Shown here: positions 25,201 through 37,612 of the stretch, piece by piece
How the letters are laid out: each line of letters begins with the position of its first letter
Position numbering within the stretch: the first letter of the stretch is position 1
Assembly (NCBI RefSeq): GCF_949987535.1
Contig: NC_080081.1
Span: 65,059,603-65,123,602, forward strand
Origin: Balaenoptera acutorostrata
Lineage: Eukaryota > Chordata > Mammalia > Artiodactyla > Balaenopteridae
DNA length: 64,000 nt
Reading direction: 5' to 3'
Notes under the pieces: model-generated
What the model saw: only the letters and a program-made list of their open reading frames with translations
What the model was told of the DNA's origin: nothing
Databases searched by the model: none
Position numbers and translations under genes: made by a program

Positions 25201-28200
25201 GCCTACAATCACCCCTCCTCCCCCATTAAAACTGCCATCGCTGCCCCCCAAGAACTCCTGACCAAGAGACGTGTTCTCTCTGAGAGAAGGCGGGCTCACC
25301 ACGGGTCCATTCCCCACGGGTCAGTCCTTCAAGACCCTTCCTTAGTCTTCCGCCTCTCATTTAGTCCGTGGAGATGTAACTACTTGTTTGCTCCCACTTC
25401 CGAAACACGCTCAGGTCAGCCAGCTCCCAACTGTGTCTGAGTTGGCTTGTCTTCCATGTGCTCAAAAAAGAATCCACCTCCACTTCCAAGAAATGCCATT
25501 CAAATCAGTGACCCAAAAAGGAAAGGCACGTTTGATGCCAAGGACCTTGGCCCCCAAACCCATGCAGGAGTCAGCGTAGATGAGCCTGGTGTACCCGTGA
25601 TCACTCAAATCCTACTTCCTTACCTAAGGCTTTCATGTTTCCTGATAGGATCTGTCAGGAGCTATATATGCCTGCTGACCACCTCACGTCTTCTTTATTG
25701 GGCATCATAAGTGTGTTTCCATCTCTTTGAGCACCAGGTTAAAAAATTTTTTTTTTACCATTTTGGGTGGAAATCCTCCCCAAAGGTCATTTATCTTTCT
25801 GTTATCTTTTCAAATATGAGTTACTACTCTTAGTTCAATTTTTCCTTGGTGATACGGGATCATTATCTGCTTCTGTGCTGTAGCTATGAATAGTTAATAA
25901 GGAAAGTATGTTGGCCTCATATGTTCTAAGTGCTTTTGAACAGTCTACCCCGTTAGCATAATAACTATGGAAAATTTGAATACTTTACTGTAAAATAATT
26001 TTAATTCTCCTAAATGGTCACTCAGACTCAGAACACAGCCAGAAGAGGGAGGCTGGGCCAGGTTAGGCTGTAAAGGGTAGGAAGTTTAGACTTTATCCTG
26101 TGGATGGGGGAGAACCACCAGTTTTGAAGCAGAGGACTTACATGATTACGTTTGTGATTTAGAAATAGTTTGGGCAGGCATGAGAACTCAGAGGAGGCGG
26201 GATTATAGAGTTACAAGGAGCAGAGAAAACGAATAGGAGAGTGGGATTAATAGCAGAGGAGGCCCTCAGGGCTCCGAGATCAAGAGATCACAGCAGGTGA
26301 CGCAAGAGAGGACCTGAGGGTGACATGCCATTTCCAGTTTGGCAGAGAGGAGGAGGAACTGGGTGGGGGGCAATTCTGGGGATGGAAATGGTGGATTCGC
26401 CCTGGTTCCTTTGGAATCTAAGGGACCTGCAAAGCAGCCAGGACATGAGCCAGGCTCCCAGACTAAAGAATCAAGTCCAAACTCCCCTTTCTGGAACCAG
26501 CCCCTCTCCTCACACCTGACCCCTAGGTTCCCGCCCCTCCCCATCTGATCCTCCTTATCCCTTAAGTCCTGCCTCTCAGGGAGTCGCCTCCACCCAGCCT
26601 GGCGGGGCTCCCTCCCTTATCTGAATTCCAGTATCACTAAAGCCAACACCACAGACCTGGCAGGTATTATTGGGGAACCAGCCTTCTCCCTCCACGGAGG
26701 ATGCACTCAGCTAAGTCCATAGTTGGCCAAGCATGCGCTCAGCACCAGGTGGTTTGTCGAAAGCCTGCTTTTGGTTTTAAGGTTCGTTGGATTCACTGGC
26801 AAAATAACCGCTCATTACACAAAAATAAACAGCTTTAATCAATTCTTTAATGAAAGGTGATTAAACTTAATTTGAATATACAATCATTAGAAGGAAAGGA
26901 ATAAGAATATTAGAGACACACAACAGAGTATACATCACTGAATTGGGCCGACACCTACTTCCAGATCCAAACAGCAGCTGGGAAGTCCCAAGGGACAGCA
27001 ATCTGGAGCCCCAGTTGGGAAGGGTCCCGGGCGGTGCGTCCACCCCACGGACGAGACTTCAGATTGGAGTTCTGGGGGCTTCCGTTTATAATCCCAGGCC
27101 GCAAATGGATATCATCAGTTTGCGTGCAAAAATGCAGCTCTGGATACACTTTAGCAATGCTGTTGGGTTCATCATGTGAGTCACAAGATTTTCCAGACCC
27201 CGCAGGACTGGCCAGGTCCCCGGGGCTCAAGAAATTCCAAGACCCACTCCCTTTCTGATCGTAAGGGTCACCTGACTTGCTAGCAGCAACTGTTAGGTGT
27301 GCAAGCAAGCACGGTCCAGGTAGGGTCACAGGTCGGGCAGAGGCCTGCTTCTGTCTCTGAAACCTGAACAAGACTACTTGATGAATTTTCCCAACACCAG
27401 GAAACATGTAAGCTCCTAGAAGACAAGGTCCTTATGTCTCATCTGCCCATAGATTTAACGAGGTGATGAACAAATATCAGATGTTAAACAAACGCTCTCT
27501 GAGTTGGACTACAGACTGGATTTTCATGGTGTTCATGGAGGATATTCATCCTCATCACGATGCAAGGACAAACTCCATTAGTGTCTCGCACCCCTTCTAG
27601 AACTACCAGGCTTCAAGTGTCTTCCTTGCACTAAAATATCTTGCCTCCCACCTGTACAAAGTTTTTCAGCAACTTTCCAAAGTAAAATGCATCTTGTTTC
27701 TCTCCTACCCACCTCCCCAGGCTCTGTGAGTCTTTTCGGTATAAAAAGAAAAATCGCTTTGGTGTCCCCTAAGCAATGCTATTGTAACCCGAGAAGCCTG
27801 GGCCCAGAGGCAGATGGGCGGCTCCTGTTTCCATGAACCTCGGGGACAAAGGACCCCGCTTGGAGGAGGTGCATCTGGCTCAAATATTTCAGCATTCACC
27901 AGGATTACCTGGCTCCACCCAGGGGGAGGCTTCTCAGAATGAACCCTGGGTCAGTCCTCCCAAGGCCGGCAGAGGAGCCGGGATCCCGTGACGGGACAGG
28001 AGGACAGAACCTGACACTAAGCTGTGTGCTGGGAAGCAGTGGCCCGGAAGGTTCCCATACACCGCAGAGGCCGAATGGGAGCACTGAAGATAAGTTAGTG
28101 CCTGAGAGCCAGACATTTACGTGCTTCGTGCAAAGGAAGACACAAGAGACACTTTCTGCCCTCGGGAGTTTATTAGCAAGTTCGGAGAGAAGACCAGTAG

Positions 28201-29145
28201 CGGAGAGTGTTGATGTAGAAAGAAACCACTCTGACATGAGGTGCTGGGGGTGAAGGAGGACTTGCCAAAGGAAGGACTTGTGGACTGTGGGGTCTGCTCC
28301 GTGCGCCCCCGGGAACTGGCCATTCTGAGACTGAAACAGCTAGCGCAGCGTGACTTTTATACTAGCTTGTGAGCAAGGCAGGAAACAAAAACAACTACAA
28401 GACGCCACCTAGGCAAGCTCACTGGAGGCAGTGCTCTTCAACAAAACTGCGTGTGGCTGAACAGCCCGGAGGGAAAAAAATGATAATAGTTCCACATTAG
28501 GAAGAGACTGCATGGGGCCTAAAAGAGAAACACGGAGATTCTATCAGAGTCAAAGCCAACCCTGGGACTCTGCAGTGAATCACATGTGCCTTCAACTTCC
28601 TTGGCTGCCCTCCTTATCTGGGGCCAACGCTGCTCACCTCTAAGTTCCCACACTCTCCAGGTCTGTCTCCTCGGAGCTCGACAAGGATAAAATACAACAC
28701 GCCCAGGCTGGCTGGCCACGCTCTGATTCCTGACCACCAACCTGGAGAAGCCTCGGTGCCACCGGCAGTCCAGCTCCGTCTCCCTGGTCCTCACCCTCCA
28801 GGCTGGGGTCCCACACCCTCCCTCCTCCGCAGACCTCCATGCCCCCCCATCCTCCGTCTCCAATCATGAGCGTGCTCCCTGCTTCCCGAAACAAAGGATC
28901 AGAAAAGAACCTGCAGACATCTCAGCCATCCGCCCACCTGATTAGAGCCTAGGGAGCTGTAAGGACCCCAAGGTCAGCCGCCAGGTACCCACAGCTCCTG
29001 GTTTTCCTCCTACCCCCTGGCAGCTCCTCCTCAGAGTCCTTCACGAGAGACAAGTCCCCAGACCTCTGAGGGCTGGAGTGGCTCCCAGCTCAGCCCTTGG
29101 CTTTCTTCCCTGTCTGTACTCCTTGTGATCTCATTCAGTCCAGTA
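22260..29145. other. Repeat-poor block of ATP7B intron 1
   Basis: About 6.9 kb with no SINE, young L1 or LTR that I can recognise; only L2-like text near 26000-26280 ('agtttagactttatcctgtg'). Moderately GC-rich patches at 22650-22860, 23880-25330 and 27900-29100. No convincing exon, start context or protein family in any frame. Confidence 0.5.
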
Positions 29146-29162
29146 GAAATACCACCTTATAG

Positions 29163-29394
29163 GGACTTCCCTGGTGGTCCAGTGGTTAAGAATCCACCTT
29201 CCAAGCAGGGGACATGGGTTCAATCCCTGGTCCGGGAACTAAGATCCCACATGTCACAAGGCAACTAAGCCCATGTGCTCTGGAGCCCACGGGCCACAAC
29301 TACTGAGGTCGCACACCACAACAAAGATCCCACGTGCCGCAACTAAGACCCGACGCGGCCAAATAAATAAATAAATAAATATTAAAAAAAGAAA
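29163..29394 (+). mobile_element. CHR-type SINE (internally shortened)
   Basis: Head 'gacttccctggtggtccag', tail (AAAT)n. Target duplication 'gaaataccacc(t)tatag' at 29146-29162 and 29395-29410. Lacks part of the CHR-2 body. Confidence 0.93.
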
Positions 29395-30289
29395 GAAATA
29401 CCACCTATAGCCAGTAACTCCCAAACTCCACACTTATGGACCCAAAAGCTTAATTAACACCTCCTGTTAGATATTTAATATGCATCTCAAATGTTAACTT
29501 GTCTAAGACTGAGCTCCCGATATGATGTCCCTAAAGAAAAATAATGTCGCCTGCCATTCAAGTTCTACAAGGATCAAGCCATAAGCAGCTGCAGTCACCC
29601 ACCGAAAGTGCATGCTACTGGGAATTCAGGCTGGAGAAAAACAGGAAACATTCTGTGTTTCGGATATGCTGGCCCTGAGACAGTTAAGATGCATACCTAA
29701 GGAAAAATTTCAATGAGTCCAGATTCTTGCATCTTCCCATGCAAAGAAAAGCACTAAAATCATTAACTTGAGAAGTCTGTGCTTTGTGATTAGCTGTGAT
29801 CTTTTTATATTTGACTACATGTTTTTTCCAGCAAAAAAATCATATGTATATCCTGGCTCTTCCCTTGCCTCTTTGGAACAGTTTCTCAGAGTAAACCGAG
29901 AGGCTGTCTCCTGGTCTAGAGAATTCAGTATGGTCCCCGAATAACACTGAAATTCACTGCTCTCACACTGTGCATTTTTTTTTAGTCCACATGCCCTCTC
30001 CCTGCTTCTTCCAGTCTTCCCCATCTTAGTAAATGGCAACTCCTTCCTTCCACTCGCTCAGGAAAGAAAACCTTGCATTCATCCTGGATGACAATCATCT
30101 CCTCCTTTCAAATTCACATATAAGTGTTCAGCAGATCCTGTCGGTTCTATCTCCGAAATACATTCAGCATCCAACCACTTCTCAGCAGCCCCACTACAAC
30201 GCGGTGCAGGCCACCACCAGCACGTCTCACCCGCATTGCTAAAATAATCTCCACAGTGACCTCCTGGCTTCTGCTTTTACCTCCTAAAG

Positions 30290-30940
30290 TCAGTTCTCAA
30301 AACAACAGCCAGAGGAATCCTCTTAAAGTGGAAATGAGGAGGTCCCCCTAAAAACCCTTCACTCCAGGGGGTTTTCACGTACTTAGAGAAAAACCTAAAA
30401 TCCTTACGATGGCCTAGAAGAACGGGTGGAGTTGGCCCCTCTCCCTCTCCCTTGCAGCCCATCCTCACACGCCTCACTCCTCTGCTAAGACCGTTCTGAT
30501 GCTGCTGGTCCTGCGCAAAGCGAGGCACGCTCCGGCCTCAGGGCCTTTGTCCCGACTGCACCCCCCCACCCACCCCCACCCCCACCCCCCGCTTACAAAT
30601 ATCCCCGCCCCACACCCCTGTATCCAGATGACTCACTTCCTCTCCTTCTAATGTCCCTGCTCAAATGTCACCTTCTCAGGGGCTTCCTCAACTATCTTGG
30701 GTACAATTTCAAACATTCCCACTTCCTATGGTCCTTTCCTACTTATTTTTCTCCAGTGCTCAACTACTGCCTGATATAATAACATATATTTTACTGATTT
30801 GTTTACTGTCTCCCCAGTTAGGATGTAAGTTTCACAAGTGTAGGAACTGTCTATTTTCTTCACTCACTGCTATATTCCCAGCACGAAAACAGTGCTTGTG
30901 TGTTAAAGTTTCTCAGTGACTATTTGTTGAATGAATGAAT
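30290..30940 (+). mobile_element. L2-type LINE remnant
   Basis: L2 3'-region signatures in order: 'aaaatccttacgatggcct', 'tcagggcctttgtccc', 'atgtccctgctcaaatgtca', 'gtaggaactgtctattttc', ending in a (TGAA)n tract. A C-rich run lies at 30561-30590. Confidence 0.65.
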
Positions 30941-31111
30941 GACAGAGCGTACCAAAAACAACTTACTTTATTTGCTTGCTATCAAACATGGACTGCTAAA
31001 CTTTCAGACAGATATCCAACATTCAGAAGGCGCCCCAGGCAGAGCTGGCTCTCTCCTCCTTCACTTACCCATTCCTTTTTCCCTCCAAGCCAGCAGTCTA
31101 GGCTCAAATAC

Positions 31112-31530
31112 TACAGTTAAAAAGAAATAGCAAGCCCCCTAATAAGAACCTGCTGTATAAAAAAATAAATTAAATAAAATTCAAAAATAAAAAAGAAATA
31201 ACAAGCCTCAAATGCAGTCATTTGCCCCCCACTGCAGCAAATCAAGACTTAAATTGCAGTTTCAACCCCTCTCAGAAAGGTGACCTTTAAAACAGTCAAT
31301 CTGAAATTTCCTAATCAACACTAGTGAGATAATCTGCACGATAAAGATTGCTGCCATTCCCTTCCCCCCGGCCAAAGATGTCCTGGCCCAAAATAATCCC
31401 CCCCCCATTTTGGCTGATACCTTCATGCCCCATCCTTCCACCTATAAGAGCCTTCCATTTTGTACCACTGCTCCTTGGAGCGGCCTTCTAGCACGAGGCA
31501 GGATGCCAGCCACTTCAAATTTACTCAGTA
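31112..31530 (+). mobile_element. ERV-type LTR, copy 1 of a two-copy family in this window
   Basis: Aligns by eye with the LTR at 37613: '(a/c)aaatg(c/g)agtca(t/c)tt', 'ataatctgc', 'cctataag(a/t)', 'ccttccattttgtac' and 'ccttggagc' occur in the same order. No coding capacity nearby. A 53-bp L1 insert interrupts its 5' end. The right boundary is uncertain. Confidence 0.55.
31137..31189 (+). mobile_element. Minimal L1 3'-end insertion (about 53 bp)
   Basis: Only the last bases of an L1 3' UTR ('cctaataagaacctgctgta') plus A-rich tail. Flanked by an 18-bp duplication 'aaaaagaaata(g/a)caagcc' at 31119-31136 and 31190-31207 with one mismatch. Confidence 0.85.
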
Positions 31531-31792
31531 GTTTAACACTACCAAGAGGAGGCACTGACCTATGTGAGCAGGACAGGCTGGGTAGGGCTTGTGGCCACAC
31601 GGAGAGCTCAAGCTCCACCTAAAAGAGGCAGCTCCTCCCAGCTCCTCCCAGCTCCCGGCAAATGGCCTGGGGTCACCAGAGTTTCCAAGAGAAGGGACGT
31701 AGCCAGAGTTTTACACATTAAAAATCTTCTAATTTTGAAATGCTGAAAACGGATGCAAAGTTCTGGCGAATGAAATGTAAGAAAAAGTTGTT

Positions 31793-32392
31793 TGTCAGGG
31801 CTCCTGAGGAGAATCAGGAGTTCAAAGAGAGGGCGGGTTTGTCCTCACCCCTTCCCCGTTTCTGCTGTGCACAGCATGAATTAGAGGGCTGGGGTCCTAG
31901 TAAGGCAACCACGAGAAAGCTGGTGTGGCTCTTCTAATGACAAAACAAAACTCGTATTTTATGGCAAGATAAGAAAAGTTTAAAACATAAAATTGTTCTC
32001 TGCCCGTGTGGGCCCCCTCCCTCCCCTTTGGTGTGTGTTGTGTGTCTGCGTTAACCCGACCTCCCTCCGTAGGAGACACCATTCCTTCTTAATCCTGTGA
32101 GGGGTCACGACTCCTTAGGAGATAACCTTCCTTCTTAATCTTCCGAGGGGTCATGATGACCCACTACTTGCTTTGTAAGTGCAGATCTGGATTGTGTAAA
32201 CTGTCAATATTCTGTCATTTGACATAACCTTTGCCTCAAAAACTTATACAACTGTGCTTTGACCTCTAATGGGCAGAGCAGGCCTCAGAGCTTTCTCAGA
32301 GACTGTCTTCTGGGTTAGAATCCTCAGGTTAGCTCAAATAAAATTCTCCATTTCTTTCTTAGGTCAACTATTGATTAATTTTTTTGTCGACA
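31793..32392 (+). mobile_element. Solo LTR, ERV class I-like, with internal tandem duplication
   Basis: 600-bp unit starting TGTCAGGG and ending GTCGACA, with an AATAAA signal at 32337-32342 placed as expected for the R region. Two adjacent 45-46-bp copies (32065-32110 and 32111-32155), each running from 'ctcc.taggaga' to 'gaggggtca.ga', lie upstream in what would be U3. No viral coding sequence adjoins it. I found no clear target duplication. Confidence 0.65.
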
Positions 32393-32644
32393 CTAATATC
32401 AAACAAGATAGACTTTAAAACAAACACTGTTATCAGAAACAAAGGTACATTTTATAATGATAAAAGTCAATCCATCAGGAAGATATAAAAGTCATAAATA
32501 TATGCATCTAAAAACAGAATACAAACATAGATGAACCAAAAACTGACAGAAATGGAAAGAAAGACAATTCAACAGTAATAGCTGGATACTTCAAATCCAC
32601 TTTGAATAACTGACAAAAACTAGGCAGAAGATCAACCAGGAAAT

Positions 32645-33418
32645 ATGTGATAGTATTTATAATAAGAAATACATATTTGGTCTTTGTTCCCTTTCTGGCA
32701 CAGAGTTTCCAAAACACTTGGAATTTCCAAAGTGATGAAAAAGGTGTCTTTTGTTATGGCTAATGAGGTGACTTCTGGAAAGACCCTAGATCACCAAAGG
32801 ATAGGAGCTGGTTGCCAGGGGAACCAAGGAGGTGATTACAGGGTTAGACCATTCAGTCCCACCCAGACCTCTGGGGAGGGTAGAGTGGCTGGAGATTGAG
32901 TTCAGTCACCAACAGCCAATGATTTAATCATTCATGCCTCCATAAAAACCCGGAAGGACTAGTCTTCTAGTTTCCAGGTTGGTGACCACGTGGAGATTTG
33001 GGGAGAGTGGCATGACCAGAGAGAACATGGAAGCTCTGTGCCCCTTGCCACATAATTTGCTGAATGCATCTCTACCATCTTGCTCTTCCTGAGTTGTAAC
33101 CTTTTATAATACACTGGCAATCTAATAAGTAAATGTTTCTGAGTTCTGTGAGCTCCCTCAGCAAATTAAACCCAAAGAGGGGGTTATTGGAACCTCCGAT
33201 CTATAGCCGGCTGGTCACAAGCACAGGTGACAACCTGGACTTGTGACTGGTGTCTGAAGTGGGGGGCGAAGGAGCCAGTCTTGCAGGACTGAGCCCTTAA
33301 CCTGTGGGATCTGATGCTATTTCCAGAGAGACAGTTTCAGAATTGAGTTAAATTATAGGACACCCAGCTGGTGCCCAAGAATTGCTTGGTGTAGGGGAAG
33401 AAAACCACACATTGGAAC
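32645..33418 (+). mobile_element. ERVL-like LTR with adjoining primer-binding-like site
   Basis: LTR-like segment inserted in the old L1. 'tgcctccataaaaacccgga' resembles a TATA region, and 'ttttataatacactgg' marks a polyadenylation area. The motif 'tggtatcaga' immediately downstream (33419-33428) is like the tRNA-Leu primer site of ERVL elements. Family not assigned; ends approximate. Confidence 0.5.
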
Positions 33419-33950
33419 TGGTATCAGAATCACAAGACAGAAAACATGAACACTATAAACCAACTAGACCTAACTGACATCTACAGAACCCTCCACCCAA
33501 CAACAGTATAATATACGTTCTTTCCAGGTGGGTGCACATGGAACACTCTCTAGGCTACACCATATGTTAGATCATAAAACAAACCTCAATTCATTTAAAA
33601 GAATAGAAATAATGCAAAGTATGTTCTCCGACAACAATGGAGTCAGAAATCAGTAACAGAAAGAAATATGGGACACTCACAAATATGCGGAAATTAAACA
33701 ACACACTCCTAAATAACCAGTGGGTCAAAGAAGAAATCAAAAGGAGATTAGGAAATACTCTGAGATGAATGAAAATGAAGACACAACATACCCAAACTTA
33801 TGGGATGCAGGTAAGACAGTGCTTAGAAAGAAACTTATAGCTGTGAATGTCTCCGTTAAGGAAGAAGGATCTCAAGTCAATAACCTAAACTTCTGCCTGA
33901 GACACTGGAGAAAGAAGACTAAACTAAACGTAAAGCAAGCAGAAAGAAGG

Positions 33951-34369
33951 TGTATCAGTGTCCTAGGACTGTAACAAAATACCATAAACTGAGTATTAGA
34001 AATTTATTCTCTCACAGTTTTAGAGGCTAGAAATCAAGATTTTCCTTTTTGGGACTCTGAAGAAGAATCTGTTCCATGTCTCTCTCCTACCTCCTGGTGG
34101 TTGCTGGCAATCCTTCGCATTTCTTGGTTTATGGAGGCATCACTCCAATCAGTCTCTGTAATCATATGGCTTTCTCTTCTCTGTGTCTTCACACGGTGTC
34201 CTTATAACAAATTCAGTGATTGGATTCAGGGCCCACTATAATGCTGTAGGACCTTATCTTAATTTAACTAATTAGATCTGCAGAAGACCCTATTTCCATA
34301 TAATATCACATTCACAGGTACCAGGACTCAGGACTTCAACGTATCTTTTAGAGAACACAATTCAACGCA
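33951..34369 (-). mobile_element. MLT1-like MaLR LTR
   Basis: Read in the reverse sense of the LTR: begins 'tgtatcagtgtcctaggact', then 'aatttattctctcacagttt', 'ttgctggcaatccttcg', 'ttcacaggtacc', ending near 'caattcaacgcaccc'. This is the standard order of MLT1 LTRs. Inserted in the old L1. Confidence 0.75.
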
Positions 34370-36562
34370 CCCAAAAGAAAATAATAAAGGTTAGAGTGGA
34401 ATAGCGAAAAACAGAGAATAGAAATATAGAGGAAATTGTCAAAACCAAAAGCTGATTCTTTGAAAAGACCAACGAAATTGACAAACCTTTAGCTAGAATG
34501 ATCAAGAAAAAAGAGAGAAGACTAAAATTATTAGAATTAGAAATGAAAGATGATTATTACTTATCTTACAGAAATAAGAAGGATTATAAGGGAATACCAT
34601 GAACAACTGTATACCAACAGATACCTTAAATGAAATGGACAAATTCCTAGGAAGACTCAAACTACCAAAACTGACTCAAGAAGAAATAGATACTCTGAAT
34701 CAACCTGTAACAAGTAAAGATATTCAATTAGCAATAATAAAAAAAAAACTTCCCCAAAAGAAAAGCTCAAGCTCAGACAGCTTCAACATTGAATTCTATC
34801 AAACATTTGTAAGAAGGAAGCACTTCTCAACTCATTCTGAGACAAGTATTACACTGATACCAAAACCAGAAAAGACATCACAAGAAAACTACAAACCAGT
34901 ATCTCTTATGAATATGGACACAAAATTCCTCTACAAAATAGTAGGTAACCAAATCCAACAACATATAAAAAAAAAAGACTACATGACCAACTAGGATTTG
35001 TCCCAGGCATCCAAGTTTGGCTTGACATCCAAAAATCAATTAAAGTAATTCACCATATCAACAGAATAAAAAACAAAAGACATATGGTCATGTCAATAGA
35101 CACAGAGAAAGCATTTGACCAAATCCAAAATCCTTTCATATAAAAACACTCAACGAACTAGGAGTTGGAGGGAACTTCCTCAACCTGATAAAGAGCATGA
35201 AAAACCCACAGCTAACATCCTACTTAATGGTAAAGGCTGAAAGCTTTCCCCCTGAGATCAGAAAGAAGAGAAAGATTCATCTACATGAAATGTTCACAAT
35301 AGGCAAATCTATAGAGACAGAAAGTAGCATAGTGGTTGCTTAGGCATGGGGGTTATGGGGAAATGGGGGGTGATAGCTAAAGGGTACAGGATTTCTTTCT
35401 CAGGTGACGAAAATGTCCTCAAATTGATTGTGATGACGATTGCACATACCTGTGAATTGTATGGTATGTGAATTTTATCTCAATCTAGCTATTTTTTTTT
35501 TAATGTAGTAGAGAGGCCATTAAAATAAGAATTAGAGAGGATATGCCTTTGGCATTCATGGAAGCCTAAACAAAAAAGGTTTCAGAAGAGTGGTGAGGCA
35601 ATAGAAGTGGACAGACTGCAAAAACCTACAAAGCACCACATATCCTTCAAGGAGAATGGATAAACTGTGCTGCATTCCCACAATGGCCCACTGCACAGCA
35701 ACGGATCTTAGAAATGTAATGTTCTAGTGAGAAAAGCTAGTCCCAGAAGACTAAACACACTATAATATCATTTTCACAAAACTCAGAAACAAGCAAAACT
35801 AAATAATGTATTGTTCAGACATTCATGTATGTGTGATAAAACTTCGTATACACACAAAAAAGCTAGGTTACAACAAACACAAAATTGAGGACAGTGGTTA
35901 CCTCTACAATGGGTATTTCTACAGGTCACACAAGAAGATGAGGAGGGAATAGCTGGGTAGAAGCCATGGCATTGATAATACTCTTGTTCTTCGGTCACAT
36001 GGTAGGTTCACAGGTGTTCTCTATCTCATTAATGCTTTATAACTATGCCTGTGTGTTTATATATTGATTTCTTTTATATTCAATAACTAATAAAATAATG
36101 AAGGGAAAATATTAAAGTGAGTAGAGGCATGGAAACAAGCAAGTGCAGATGACATTTTCTGAAAGACTGAGGAAGAAAGGGAGGGAGAAGTAGTACAACA
36201 GCCAGTGGGAGACACGAGGCAATGAAAGACTTCAGAATGAAGGCAGGTGGATGACTTTATAAGCTGAAGGGGAGAAGTCTGCAGAGAGAGGGAAAGACTA
36301 GAGGCAAAGAAAAAACAAAACAAGACCTGATCACACCAGTAAAGGCACCAGAACAGGCAGAGAGGAAGGGGCAGGGGTCAAGGACACGGGGAGAGAAGAG
36401 AACCTTGAAAGGAAGGTGGGCCTCCTGAGGCTAGAGATGAGCAACTGAAAACGGACTGTAGATCTAAACAAAATTTGGGGAGAAGATGCGTAGAGGTAGG
36501 CAGAAAGTTGAAGAAAGTTACACACAGTGGTGTCAATTTTCTCGAGGTAAGAAGTGAGGTCA

Positions 36563-36947
36563 GAGACTTCCCTGGTGGCGCAGTGGTTAAGAATCCGCCT
36601 GCCAATGCAGGGGACACGGGTTCGAACCCTGGTCTGGGAAGATCCCACATGCCACAGAGCAACTAAGCCCATGCGCCACAACTACTGAGCCTGCGCTCTA
36701 GAGCCCGTGAGCCACAACTACTGAGCCCATGTGCCACAACTACTGAGCCTGCACTCTAGAGCTCACGAGCCACAACTACTGAAGCCCGCGCACCTAGAGC
36801 CCGTGCTCCGCAACAAGAGAAGCCACGGCAAGGAGAAGCCCGCGCACCATGACGAAGAGTAGCCCCCACTCACCACAAGTAGAGAAAGCCCGCGCACAGC
36901 AACAAAGACCCAACGCAGCCAAAAATAAATAAATTTATTTTAAAAAA
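36563..36947 (+). mobile_element. CHR-2-type SINE
   Basis: Full SINE with perfect 14-bp duplication 'aagaagtgaggtca' at 36549-36562 and 36948-36961. Contains one extra 'cacaactactgagcc' module. Confidence 0.95.
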
Positions 36948-37077
36948 AAGAAGTGAGGTCATTTGTGGAGGATAAGGGAAGGCAGAGACTGAGCAGAGGT
37001 CTCGCTGTAGGTGGTAAAGGCTTGAAAGAATGACTCGGAGGTTGACTAATAACAAGACAAAGGCATTTGCAGGCACA

Positions 37078-37174
37078 ATCGAGATTAGAAACAAATGGCC
37101 AGCTGCACCAACCACATGGTTCCACTGGCAATTTGTTTCTAACCTCGATAATCAGTGGCACCAACCACATGGTT
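37078..37174. repeat. Compound inverted and direct repeat
   Basis: Two 25-bp arms (37078-37102 and 37125-37149) are inverted complements with two mismatches, separated by 22 bp. The spacer carries 'gcaccaaccacatggtt' (37105-37121), repeated exactly in direct orientation at 37158-37174. Not recognised as a known element. Confidence 0.8.
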
Positions 37175-37345
37175 GCCTGAATTTCCATGGCAATTCTGTT
37201 GCTCTGGTGTAGGAGCAGAGAGCACAGTTTGTACACTGATGCTGGGGCAATGGGATGGAGGGACAAGAAAGTCCAGGGTTCCAGTGAAAGAATACTTCAG
37301 ACTGTAAACCAAGAGTCTGTCAGGACAGAGAGAGGCCACAGACTC

Positions 37346-37371
37346 AATAATAATAATAATAATAATAATAA
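37346..37371 (+). repeat. (AAT)n microsatellite
   Basis: About eight and a half uninterrupted AAT units. Confidence 0.95.
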
Positions 37372-37612
37372 CAGACCCATTGATGGACAGCTTTTAAAAC
37401 TGTTTTTAAAAAGTAAATCTATAATGTTAGCACCACTGGGTTTAGAAAAAGAGGAAAAAAATGAAGATAGACTGGAATGAAATATGCCAAAGATTTTAAT
37501 ACTGGTTATCTTTGAGTTGCAAGAATACATGTTTTATTTCTAAAAACTAATAATTAGTGCAGCAAAAGCAAACAATAAAGGAAGTTTACAAACATGCTAA
37601 CAATAGTCATCC

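Larger units (their letters stand above)
32393..35500 (+). mobile_element. Old L1 ORF2 region, interrupted twice
   Basis: Broken ORF2-like translation in several pieces: a segment reading 'aaaggtacattttataatga', an endonuclease-like piece from about 33440 ('ccctccacccaacaac'), and a reverse-transcriptase-like piece at 34599-34994 including 'ITLIPKPEKTSQENYKP', then 3' remnants to about 35500. An ERVL-like LTR and an MLT1-like LTR split it. Multiple stops and frameshifts; inactive. Confidence 0.8.

Noticed and set aside
34599..34994. 131-codon open frame with reverse-transcriptase similarity
   Set aside because: Old, broken L1 ORF2 fragment, part of the element at 32393-35500; not a gene.
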